The notes under the pieces were generated by a model. It had not been told where the DNA came from. It did not search any database and saw nothing but the letters and a program-made list of their open reading frames with translations. A stretch of DNA of 18,964 bases from DATKRB01 sp036501425 (lineage in GTDB: Bacteria; Actinomycetota; Acidimicrobiia; Acidimicrobiales; RAAP-2): positions 1-18,964 of the forward strand of contig DASYAI010000044.1 in NCBI GenBank assembly GCA_036501425.1, written 5' to 3'. Of the stretch, positions 1 through 6,832 are shown piece after piece (the stretch's first letter is position 1; the number at the start of each line of letters is the position of its first letter). Both the position numbers and the translations under genes were made by a program.

Positions 1-261
1 GAACGGGCCGTGGCCTCGGTGGGGTCCAAGGGGGACTCGTTCGATACTGCCTTGGCCGAGACGGTCAACGGCCTCTACAAGACCGAGCTCATCCATCGGA
101 GAGGACCCTGGAGGTCTATGGAGCACGTCGAGCTCACCACAACCGCATGGGTGAGTTGGTGGAATGAACGACGCCTGCACGAGGCCTGCGCCTATGTGCC
201 GCCGGCAGAGTTCGAAGAGAACCACTACCGTCGCTTGGACGAGGCCAGCTCGGCCGCGTAA
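1..261 (+). CDS. IS3-family transposase (OrfB), C-terminal fragment
   Basis: Only the end of the integrase-type catalytic domain is present; the frame is already open at base 1, so the gene starts outside the window. The visible peptide carries the conserved block SVGSKGDSFDTALAETVNGL. The Glu in 'ALAET' (about residue 20 of the visible part) is the third acidic residue of the DDE triad, with the expected Lys seven residues later ('GLYK'). The tail 'WWNERRLHEACAYVPPAEFE' is the usual end of IS3-group OrfB proteins. The enzyme would cut and join the element ends during transposition. The stop is TAA at 259-261. Family assignment is firm. Whether the element is intact cannot be seen. Confidence 0.9.
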   Translation, partial: ERAVASVGSKGDSFDTALAETVNGLYKTELIHRRGPWRSMEHVELTTTAWVSWWNERRLHEACAYVPPAEFEENHYRRLDEASSAA

Positions 262-301
262 TCCAAAGCACCCGAGTCTCCATCAAACCCAGGGCGCTTC
301 A
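1..301 (+). mobile_element. Right end of an IS3-family insertion sequence
   Basis: The transposase end is followed by about 40 bases and then a probable terminal inverted repeat at roughly 274-301. Read from outside inward on the minus strand, the repeat begins TGAAGCGCCCTGGGTTTGAT. Ends of the TG...CA type are typical of IS3 elements. The left end and the target duplication lie outside the window, so the boundary at 301 is inferred from the terminal CA and from where the neighbouring repeat-protein remnant begins. Confidence 0.7.
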
Positions 302-1535
302 ATCTCAGCAACTGGCTCAAGGGAGCGGAGACGCCCCAACGCTCACGGTTGGAGCCGAGCTGACATTGGTCCCCGGAGGCCGTGTACGCCCATCCCGATG
401 CCAACGTGGTGCTCGAGCCGGGGCCACGAGTCAACGCAAAGGTATTGCGAACGCCGAGTCGGAGGCACGCTACTCGCCGTCTGAGCCAAGGATCATTGCC
501 TGTGACTAAGCGGCTACGACGTTGGCACCGCACCCACGATGTTGTCCACGTTGACCCGAGCCCGGGTAGCGAGCCGATCTCCTGTGCATCCCCGAAGGCA
601 AAGACGCCGCCATCAGATCCAATGATCCAGTAACCGAGCTGGTCGGGGGTAGGCACCAGTGCCACCACGTTGTTGATGCTCACGCCCAGAGCAGGCAACG
701 AACCGTAGGATGTGGCGTCGCCGTAGGCAAGGACCGACCCGGTCCTTCCGACCAGCCAATAGCCGTTGCCCGACTGGGTGGCGGCCATGCCCACGATCGG
801 CGTCGTGCTCGTGCCACCGAGACCGCCGAAGTACCCTGCACCGCCCAGGGCATAGACAGCGCCGTCGGCGCCGACGAGCCAATAGCCATTACGTCCATTG
901 AGGGCGATCCCCACGATGTCGTTCACGTGCACGCCCAGACCGGGCAGCGAGCCCTCAAAGGCAGCATCCCCGAAGGCGAAGGTGCCCCCGTCAGAACCCA
1001 CGAGGAAGTAGCCCTTGTCGTCGCTGGTCGGCACGATCCCCACGATGTCGTTCACGTGCACGCCCAGACCCGGCAAGGACCCGTAAAATCCCGCGGATAT
1101 TCCGAACACGAACACCCCGCCGTCGGATCCCACCAGGTCGTACTGCTCGGAAGCGTTCACCACGGTGAGGGTGAAGGACTGGGTGGCATTGGGCAACACG
1201 CCGTTGGTGGCACCGATGGTGGTCGGGTAGGCCCCAGCCGTGCCTTGGGCCGCCGTTCCGCCAATGGTGGCGGTGCCGTTCCCGTTGTCGGTGAAGATGA
1301 TGCCGCTCGGTAACGCCCCGGTTTCGCTCAGAGCGGGTGGGGGAAGACCAGCGGTCAGCATGGTGAACCTGAACGAGGAGCGCCATGCTGCGTCCAATTC
1401 CCTGGCCAGCATGGGATCGCGGTCATCGTCGGCTGCTTGCACCGCGCCTGGCGGGCGCCCGGAGGCGCGCCGGAGCGCCGGGGCGCCAAAAGCGCCAAAA
1501 GCGCCAAAAGCGCCAAACGGTTGCCGCCCATACAA
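225..1535 (-). pseudogene. Secreted repeat protein with a putative-Ig domain, truncated and frameshifted
   Basis: The open frame codes for about 436 residues, but only the middle looks genuine. Residues about 55-128 form a putative-Ig (He_PIG-like) domain containing 'GALPSG' and 'TDNGNGTATI'. From about residue 132 there are 4.6 repeats of 41-44 residues of the type 'YWLVGSDGGVFAFGDA...YGSLPGLGVHVNDIVG', a pattern common in cell-surface proteins of Acidimicrobiia. Near 553-558 one base is missing: the other frame continues the repeat as 'VNVDNIVGAVPTS' and then hits a stop. Beyond this point the repeat is only faintly recognisable, and the last roughly 25 codons (225-301) are the IS3 end. The start is also doubtful: the first 50 residues are low complexity ('FGAFGAFGAFGA'), with no signal peptide. 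It is best read as an internal remnant of a larger surface-protein gene. Its function is unknown. Confidence 0.65.
1483..1518. repeat. Four tandem 9-bp units
   Basis: The unit GCGCCAAAA occurs four times head to tail (1483, 1492, 1501, 1510); the last copy ends in C instead of A. The length is a multiple of three, so it reads as repeated Phe-Gly-Ala on the minus strand. It lies between the repeat-protein remnant and the next gene. Confidence 0.9.
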
Positions 1536-1607
1536 AAACTTCGGTTTGATCTATGCGCAGGCGGATATAGCCAGGATGGCTTTGGAAGGACAAAGGAGGT
1601 GGGGGCC

Positions 1608-2198
1608 ATGCGACACCGTTATCCGAGCGATCCACAGACGATGGTGCGCCCCGGTGCCGGCCCACTCGCCGACCCGCCCGACGGGCGCTCGGTCGAGCGG
1701 CAGACGGTGACCGAGGCCGGCACGCGCGCCCGGGTGGTCGAGCGCCCCAGCTGGAGTCCGGTCCAGCTCGTAGGAGCGGTGGGCGGGTTGGTCCTGACCA
1801 TCATCGGCGCCATCGCCTTGGCCCGGACGGGCACGCAGTTCTCGGACCTCGCTGCCACCCACGCCCAGGCCGCGGGGCTCTACTTCTCGGCGCTGTCGGC
1901 CCTTGTGCAGCTGGTGGCCGGGGTCCTTCTTCTCGGCGCTTCGGTGTTTCCCGAGTCGGCGAAGGCAGCCTCGGCGCTGTTCGGGGTCGCGCTGCTCGCG
2001 TGGGGGATCGTGGTGATCGCTGACGCCAGCCGGCTGCTCGGCGTCTGGGGCTATTCGACGGCGACGGGCGTCTTCTATGTCGTCACCGGGGCAGTCCTCC
2101 TCATCGTGGCCGCGATTTCTCCCATCTTCTATTCCAGCCAGCGCCGGGTCGCGAGGGGTGAGGCCAGCCAGATGGGCCGGGGCTACCGACGGATTTGA
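1608..2198 (+). CDS. Four-helix membrane protein, DUF4383-like
   Basis: A protein of 196 residues. The start is fixed by a very strong ribosome-binding site, AAAGGAGGT at 1592-1600, seven bases before the ATG. The frame is open further upstream, but that part overlaps the 9-bp repeats and is not protein-like. The first 48 residues are polar and Arg/Pro-rich, probably cytoplasmic. Hydrophobic segments follow at about 52-73, 90-112, 120-140 and 150-175, and the tail is basic. The layout resembles small actinobacterial DUF4383 membrane proteins, but no diagnostic motif allows a firm family call. No enzymatic residues were recognised, and its role is unknown. Confidence 0.75.
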   Translation: MRHRYPSDPQTMVRPGAGPLADPPDGRSVERQTVTEAGTRARVVERPSWSPVQLVGAVGGLVLTIIGAIALARTGTQFSDLAATHAQAAGLYFSALSALVQLVAGVLLLGASVFPESAKAASALFGVALLAWGIVVIADASRLLGVWGYSTATGVFYVVTGAVLLIVAAISPIFYSSQRRVARGEASQMGRGYRRI

Positions 2199-2255
2199 CC
2201 AGCGCGGAGCGGGTAGGCATCGACCTCAGGTCGGTTCGTCGAAGGGATTGGGCAC

Positions 2256-2393
2256 ATGCTGTTCGACATTCTCGTAGCGCTGGTGATCGTCGTAGTGGCC
2301 GTCGTACTCGGCATTGCGGTCCACCCGCTCCTTCTCCTCATCCTGGTGCTGGCTGCGGTATTCCTCTTTGCCCGCCACGGGTCGCGCCGATAG
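2256..2393 (+). CDS. Small hydrophobic membrane peptide, 45 residues
   Basis: ATG at 2256 with GAAGGGA at 2241-2247 as ribosome-binding site, stop TAG at 2391-2393. The peptide begins MLFDILVALVIVVVAVVLGI, has a central His-Pro, continues with a second hydrophobic run and ends in a basic tail (RHGSRR). It is one long or two short membrane helices with the positive end probably inside. It sits 57 bases behind the four-helix protein gene on the same strand and may be co-transcribed with it. Many actinobacteria carry similar tiny hydrophobic proteins near stress genes. No function can be assigned. The strong hydrophobic bias with a ribosome-binding site makes chance unlikely. Confidence 0.6.
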   Translation: MLFDILVALVIVVVAVVLGIAVHPLLLLILVLAAVFLFARHGSRR

Positions 2394-2500
2394 TCACCCA
2401 AAGGGATCGAGGCGGGCGGCCCCGGTCGCGTCCGTTCGGTCGGACCCGAGGCCAACCGATACTCTAGATACGAGATCGGTTTGGTCCAGGTTCGGAAGGA

Positions 2501-3043
2501 ATGGACGACGCCATGGTGTTCGCGAGGCAGCCCGGCCGGACGGACCGGTGGAAGAGCTTCTTCGCGTTCCCGGACCCGGTCAACGAGGTGTCCGCCCGGG
2601 TGGTCGCGGGCGGTGTGGTGATCCTCGCCGTGGCCACCCTGGCGTCGCGCCAGCTCTGGCTGCTCGTGCCGATCGCCTACGGCTTCTTCGCCCGGGTCCT
2701 CACCGGTCCCACGCTGAGCCCCCTCGGCCAACTGGCGACGCGGGTGGTCACGCCCCGCCTGCCGGTGGCACCTCGGCCGGTGGCCGGTCCGCCCAAGCGC
2801 TTCGCCCAGGCGATGGGGCTCGCGATGTCCAGTGTCGCGGCGATCCTGGGCCTGGGCTTCGGGGAGCGGACGGCAGCCTTCGTGCTCACCGCCCTGATCG
2901 TGGTGGCCGCGACCCTCGAGTCGGGCTTCCGCTTGTGCCTCGGGTGCAAGGTCTTCGCGCTCTTGATGCGCCTCGGGCTCATCCCGGCCGAGGTGTGCGA
3001 GCGGTGCAACAACATCGGGGGCAGACCGTCGCCGGCCGGGTGA
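2501..3043 (+). CDS. DUF4395 family membrane protein
   Basis: A protein of 180 residues matching the DUF4395 pattern end to end. It has the opening 'FPDPVNEVSARVVAG' (about 23-37), the 'ARVLTGPTLSPLGQLATRV' loop, 'GPPKRFAQA', and the closing 'CLGCKVFALLMRLG' with a CxxC at C146/C149. A second pair follows at C166/C169 ('CERC'). There are about four membrane segments (roughly 33-49, 51-68, 103-120 and 124-142). The paired cysteines suggest redox or metal chemistry at the membrane, but the family has no established role. The start is uncertain: GGAAGGA at 2494-2500 abuts the ATG at 2501, whereas the in-frame ATG at 2513 sits 12 bases behind it, so translation could begin at residue 5. Confidence 0.85.
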   Translation: MDDAMVFARQPGRTDRWKSFFAFPDPVNEVSARVVAGGVVILAVATLASRQLWLLVPIAYGFFARVLTGPTLSPLGQLATRVVTPRLPVAPRPVAGPPKRFAQAMGLAMSSVAAILGLGFGERTAAFVLTALIVVAATLESGFRLCLGCKVFALLMRLGLIPAEVCERCNNIGGRPSPAG

Positions 3044-3102
3044 CGCCGACCGCCACCAGGGGGTGCGCCCCATTTTGCGATGCTCGCTGGCACACTTCGG
3101 AT

Positions 3103-3288
3103 ATGGCGAACCTCTACGACTACGAGGCGGACCAGGAGCTCTGCGGCGACGAAGAGGTCTGGCCCGGCGACGTGTTCTACACGATCGACGACAGCGGGCA
3201 GGTCTGGGCCCACCTGGCCGGCCACGGCGGCCGCACCGTCAACCTCGAGGCGACGCCCGAGGATCTGGTGCACTTCCTCGGCAAGTGA
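3103..3288 (+). CDS. Small acidic protein of unknown function
   Basis: A protein of 61 residues beginning MANLYDYEADQELCGDEEVW and ending 'TPEDLVHFLGK'. It is strongly acidic, apparently soluble, with one Cys and several Trp, Tyr and Phe residues. There is no signal peptide or membrane segment. Composition and codon use look coding, and the frame stops 21 bases before the convergent DUF3039 gene. No clear ribosome-binding site precedes the ATG. I do not recognise the family. The pattern 'GDVFYTIDDSGQVWAHL' suggests a small beta-rich fold, but this is only an impression. Confidence 0.55.
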   Translation: MANLYDYEADQELCGDEEVWPGDVFYTIDDSGQVWAHLAGHGGRTVNLEATPEDLVHFLGK

Positions 3289-3309
3289 CCGCGTAGAGGC
3301 CCCGGCGGG

Positions 3310-3606
3310 TCAGCCGGCGGGGACCGCCCAGCCCCGCGCCGCGGCGATCTCCTTGCAGGTCGGGCAGAGGGGGTAGCGCTTGGGGTCCCGGCCGGGTACC
3401 CAGATCTTGCCGCAGAGGGCCACCACGGCGGTGCCGTTGACGATGCCCTCGACGACGCTCGGACCGGCCGATACGAAGTCGCCCCGCTTGGGCCGGTAGC
3501 CCTCCAGCACGATGTGGGTCATCCGCTCGTGGTCGCCCTCGTCGCGCACCTGCTCGGTCGGCGCCGGCAGCACGGTGGTGTCGGGGCCCGCCGGCGCGGT
3601 GGTCAT
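3310..3606 (-). CDS. DUF3039 domain protein
   Basis: A protein of 98 residues. The C-terminal half is the actinobacterial DUF3039 signature: 'IVNGTAVVALCGKIWVPGRD' followed by 'PLCPTCKEI', giving C65, C81 and C84, which could bind a metal. The first 30 residues are probably disordered. The ATG at 3606 overlaps the clpS stop in the sequence ATGA, so the two are very likely translated together. The family is found widely in Actinobacteria and its function is not established. The coupling to clpS suggests a link to protein turnover, which is inference. Confidence 0.85.
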   Translation of the reverse strand: MTTAPAGPDTTVLPAPTEQVRDEGDHERMTHIVLEGYRPKRGDFVSAGPSVVEGIVNGTAVVALCGKIWVPGRDPKRYPLCPTCKEIAAARGWAVPAG

Positions 3607-3896
3607 GCGGGCTCCACCGTCGCCTGGATGCCCCGCGCGTGGAACTGGTGGACGGCGGTGACCGCCTCGTCCTTGGGCCGCACCGCCACGAGGGCCTTGC
3701 CGGTGTTGTGCACCCGCAAGGTGAGCTGCTCGGCGCGCACGGTGGAATGGCGGAGGATCTCCACCAGCGCCTTGGTGACGTGGGCGAAGGTGTTCACGTC
3801 GTCGTTCCAGACGATGACCGCCCACAGCTCGTCGATCTCCAGCAGCTCCCCGAGGTCGAGGACCGGGACCGTGCCAGCCTCCTGGGTCTGCGTCAT
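3603..3896 (-). CDS. clpS: ATP-dependent Clp protease adaptor ClpS
   Basis: A protein of 97 residues, normal for the family. ClpS binds proteins with destabilising N-terminal residues and hands them to the ClpC or ClpA unfoldase for degradation by ClpP in the cytoplasm. The binding-pocket motif is 'WNDDVNTF' at 30-37, with acidic residues D32 and D33. The helix 'VHNTGKALV' carries H63, equivalent to the conserved His that contacts the N-end amino group. The start was taken at ATG 3896 because it leaves the usual short flexible leader. An in-frame ATG at 3956 would add 20 Arg-rich residues that are not family-like. It lies 82 bases behind the transporter gene and overlaps the DUF3039 gene by four bases. 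Confidence 0.92.
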   Translation of the reverse strand: MTQTQEAGTVPVLDLGELLEIDELWAVIVWNDDVNTFAHVTKALVEILRHSTVRAEQLTLRVHNTGKALVAVRPKDEAVTAVHQFHARGIQATVEPA

Positions 3897-3978
3897 GCCC
3901 GGCCCGTGTGTCGTGCGTCCATCCCGCGCCCTTGCCCGTCCCTGGCCAGAGCCCATCCTACCTGTCCGCGGCCGCCCC

Positions 3979-5670
3979 TCAAGGCCGTGCCGCCATCGCC
4001 TCGGCCTGGGCCGGGTCGGGCTCGGGTGGCGGTGCCGACGCGACGTCGTGCACGTAGCGCCCGCCGCGCGACCACGAGGCGACGGCCGCCACCAGGCAGG
4101 CTGCCACGGCGAACGCGAACGCCTCGTGCAGGCCCGAGCGGAAGGGGGCCGAGATGAGCGAGGGAAAGTAGGAGCGGGCGGTGATCTGGGCGGCGGCGGC
4201 GTGGGGGAGGGACGCCAGCACCCGGGATCCCACGAGGTGCTGGATCGGGTTGTACCCGAGGAACGCCGCGAAGAGCACCGAGACCGGCGGTAGGTGGGCG
4301 ATGTGCTGCGCCGCGGCCGCCCCCACGCCGTGCGCCCGTAGCCCCGACGAGAGCGACGACCCGAGGGCGGAGGAGAGGCCGAGGATCATCAGGCTGAAGA
4401 AGACCCCGATGGAGAGCACCTGGGCCGAGTTCTGGAACGTGGTGTTCATGCCGCTCCCGACGCCGCGGTACTCGGCCGGCAGGCTGTTCATCACCCCGGC
4501 CCGGTTGGGCGAGGCGAAGGCGCCGGAGCCCAAGCCGTTCAGGAGGATGATGAGGGCGAACGTCGGATAGGCGAAGTCGGTGGGGAGGAGCTCGAGGAGC
4601 ACGAACGCCAGCGCCGTCACCAGCATCCCTCCGGTGGCGAACGGGCGGGAGCCGAACCGATCGGACAAGAACCCCGAGATGGGCCCGGCGAGGACGATCC
4701 CCGCCGACAGCGGCAGCATGGCCACGCCCGCCCACAGCGGGGTGGACGAGAAGTCGTAGCCGTGCAAGGGCAGCCAGATCCCCTGCAGCCAGATGATCAG
4801 CATGAACATCAGCCCGCCCCGCGCCAGGGCCGACAGGAAGCTCGACAGCGTGCCGAAGGTGAAGGCGCGGACCTTGAACAGCTGGAGGCGGAACATCGGG
4901 TTGGCCACCCTGGTCTCGACCACCGCGAACAGGGCCAGCAGGGCGGCACCCGAGGCCAGCTCGGCGATCACGGCGGGATTGGTCCAGCCCATGATCCGTC
5001 CCCCGTAGGGCTGGATGCCGTAGGTGATCCCGATCATCACCAGGACCAGCCCGATGGCGAAGGTGATGTTGCCGGTCCAGTCGATGGGGGCGCGCCGCCG
5101 TACCCCTCGCTCCTCGAGCTTGAAGTAGCCCCACAGCGTCCCGAAGATGCCGAAGGGCACCGACACGAAGAACACGAGGCGCCAGTCGACGGTGGCGAGG
5201 ATGCCCCCCACGACCAGGCCGAGGAACCGCCCGGCGATGCTGGCCACGTTGTTGATCCCGAGGGCCAGCCCGCGCTGGTTGGCCGGAAAGGTGTCGGTGA
5301 TGATGGCGCCGGAGTTGGCGGCGATGAAGGCGCCGCCGACGCCCTGGACGATGCGCATCGCGATCAGCCAGGTGGCGCCCGATCGGCCGGTCATCCAATC
5401 CACGCTCAGCAGCACCGACGCCACCGTGAAGATGAGGAACCCGAGGTTGTACATGCGGACGCGGCCGAACATGTCGCCGATGCGCCCGAAGCTCACCACC
5501 AGGACGCTGGTGACGATCAGGTAGCCGAGCATCATCCAGAGCAAGAAGAAGCTGTTGCCCTGCCCGAGGGGGTCGAGGTGGATGCCCCGGAAGATCGCCG
5601 GCATGGCGATGAGCACGATGGACGAGTCGATCATGGCGATCAGCACGCCGACCGTCGTGTTGGTGAGCAC
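3979..5670 (-). CDS. MFS drug-type transporter, DHA2 (14-helix) family
   Basis: At least 563 residues with about 14 hydrophobic segments, the EmrB/QacA-type proton-coupled exporter layout. Motif A is visible as 'FGRIGDMFGRVRMYNLGF' in the loop between helices 2 and 3. The helix-5 glycine-rich motif C region reads 'IAGRFLGLVVGG', without the usual Pro. 'IDSSIVLIAMPAIFRGI' in helix 1 is typical of the actinobacterial branch. The tail (from about 'RGGRYVHDV') is cytoplasmic. GTG at 5670 is the first conventional start in the frame, but it cuts into conserved sequence: the family block 'DRYKWIVLTNTT' begins upstream of it. The true start is probably ATC at 5742 behind AGGGAG, giving 587 residues (see findings). 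The substrate is unknown; most relatives are annotated as multidrug exporters. Confidence 0.9.
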   Translation of the reverse strand: MLTNTTVGVLIAMIDSSIVLIAMPAIFRGIHLDPLGQGNSFFLLWMMLGYLIVTSVLVVSFGRIGDMFGRVRMYNLGFLIFTVASVLLSVDWMTGRSGATWLIAMRIVQGVGGAFIAANSGAIITDTFPANQRGLALGINNVASIAGRFLGLVVGGILATVDWRLVFFVSVPFGIFGTLWGYFKLEERGVRRRAPIDWTGNITFAIGLVLVMIGITYGIQPYGGRIMGWTNPAVIAELASGAALLALFAVVETRVANPMFRLQLFKVRAFTFGTLSSFLSALARGGLMFMLIIWLQGIWLPLHGYDFSSTPLWAGVAMLPLSAGIVLAGPISGFLSDRFGSRPFATGGMLVTALAFVLLELLPTDFAYPTFALIILLNGLGSGAFASPNRAGVMNSLPAEYRGVGSGMNTTFQNSAQVLSIGVFFSLMILGLSSALGSSLSSGLRAHGVGAAAAQHIAHLPPVSVLFAAFLGYNPIQHLVGSRVLASLPHAAAAQITARSYFPSLISAPFRSGLHEAFAFAVAACLVAAVASWSRGGRYVHDVASAPPPEPDPAQAEAMAARP

Positions 5671-5862
5671 GATCCACTTGTAGCGATCGTTGCCCCGGGC
5701 GACCTCTGTTGCCCCCTGTGCGTTGGCCCCCGTTGGCGTGATGTCCGAAGCTCCCTGCGCGTCGGGGGGGCGCCCTACGGCCCCGCTCCGTGCCCCGGGG
5801 TGAAGCTACCAGCCGGCCCCGGCGGGGGACCATCCCTGCGGGCGCCCCGCTGGGGTCGGGCG

Positions 5863-6729
5863 CTAGATCACCGGCGGCGCCGGCCCCGCCCCGCCGCTCG
5901 GACCCACCTTCATGAACATCTCCTGGGCGAACGTCGCCAGGTGGTGGCCGGCGGCGTCGTGCATGGTCCCGAGCACCAGCCCGCGCGAGTCGCGCACGGT
6001 GAGCGGCCGGACCTCGCAGAAGAACCACTCGTCCACCTGGGGCGTGGCGTGGAACCACAGGGCGTGGTCGAGGCTGCCCATGTTGGCCGCGTCCCGGCTG
6101 GGCATCGGGGCCCCGCCCTCGGCGTCGAGCTGGTCGAAGGTCGGGACGCCGCTCACCTGGATGGCCGGGCTGCCGGCCCGCATGTCGGACACGTACAGCA
6201 GGGCGCAGCAGTGCAGGACCGGATCGGCGGGGAAGGGGGTCACCCGGGCCCAGTAGCGGACGTCGAAGTCCTCCCCTCCGGCGTCGCGCATCTCGAAGGG
6301 CATGTGCCACGGCGGCCCGCCCGACCGACCCACCCCCTCTTGCCAATCGTCGGGGTGCCCGGCGCCCGCCGGCATGGGAAGCTCCCGCTCGACCCCGGGC
6401 TCGGCGCCGTGGAAGGAGGCCAGCATGGAGAAGATGCTCTTGCCGTCCTGGCGGGCGTCGATCCGCCGGCTGGTGTAGGTGCGACCGCCCCGGGTCCGTT
6501 CCACGTGCAGGTCGATGGGCAGCTCGGGCTGTCCCCGGCGCAGGAAGTAGCAGTGGACCGAATTGGGGACGTGGCCGTTGCCGACGGTGCGGGCGGCGGC
6601 GCTGAGCGCCTGGCTGGCCACCTGACCGCCGAAGATGTCCGGCCGGTTGGTGTCGGGGGGCGTGTGAGCCCGGTAGACGTCGTCGCCCAGCTGCTCGACG
6701 TCGAGGAGCTCTTCGAGGGTGATGGGCAC
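5863..6729 (-). CDS. tesB: Acyl-CoA thioesterase II, TesB family
   Basis: A protein of 288 residues, the standard TesB length, made of two hot-dog domains. It hydrolyses acyl-CoA to free acid and CoA in the cytoplasm. Family landmarks are 'RPDIFGGQVASQAL' (29-42), 'VHCYFLRRGQ' (58-67), 'GRTYTSRRI' (82-90), D221 in 'GSLDHALWFH' and Q269 in 'FAQEMFM'. D221 and Q269 match two of the catalytic Asp-Thr-Gln residues of the E. coli enzyme. The start is GTG at 6729 ('VPITLEELL'), which begins exactly where homologous proteins begin; the frame is open upstream but that part is not family-like. No good ribosome-binding site is seen. A near-repeated 19-base segment lies in the 103-base gap upstream. Confidence 0.9.
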   Translation of the reverse strand: MPITLEELLDVEQLGDDVYRAHTPPDTNRPDIFGGQVASQALSAAARTVGNGHVPNSVHCYFLRRGQPELPIDLHVERTRGGRTYTSRRIDARQDGKSIFSMLASFHGAEPGVERELPMPAGAGHPDDWQEGVGRSGGPPWHMPFEMRDAGGEDFDVRYWARVTPFPADPVLHCCALLYVSDMRAGSPAIQVSGVPTFDQLDAEGGAPMPSRDAANMGSLDHALWFHATPQVDEWFFCEVRPLTVRDSRGLVLGTMHDAAGHHLATFAQEMFMKVGPSGGAGPAPPVI

Positions 6730-6832
6730 GGAGCTGGAGTGTAGGGGACCGGGCGCCGCCCGCTGTCCCTGGTGGCGACTGGTCGGCGGTCCCCGGTGGC
6801 GAGTGATCGACGGCGCGGGGGACCGCCAGGGC

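Noticed and set aside
2183..3073. Minus-strand open frame of 296 codons
   Set aside because: It is antisense to the DUF4395 gene, whose family match is strong.
3893..6346. Minus-strand open frame of about 817 codons
   Set aside because: It lies in another frame over the transporter and the thioesterase end; it is Arg-rich and without domains.
4762..6744. Plus-strand open frame of 660 codons
   Set aside because: It is a shadow of the transporter and TesB genes; it has low-complexity composition and no domain.
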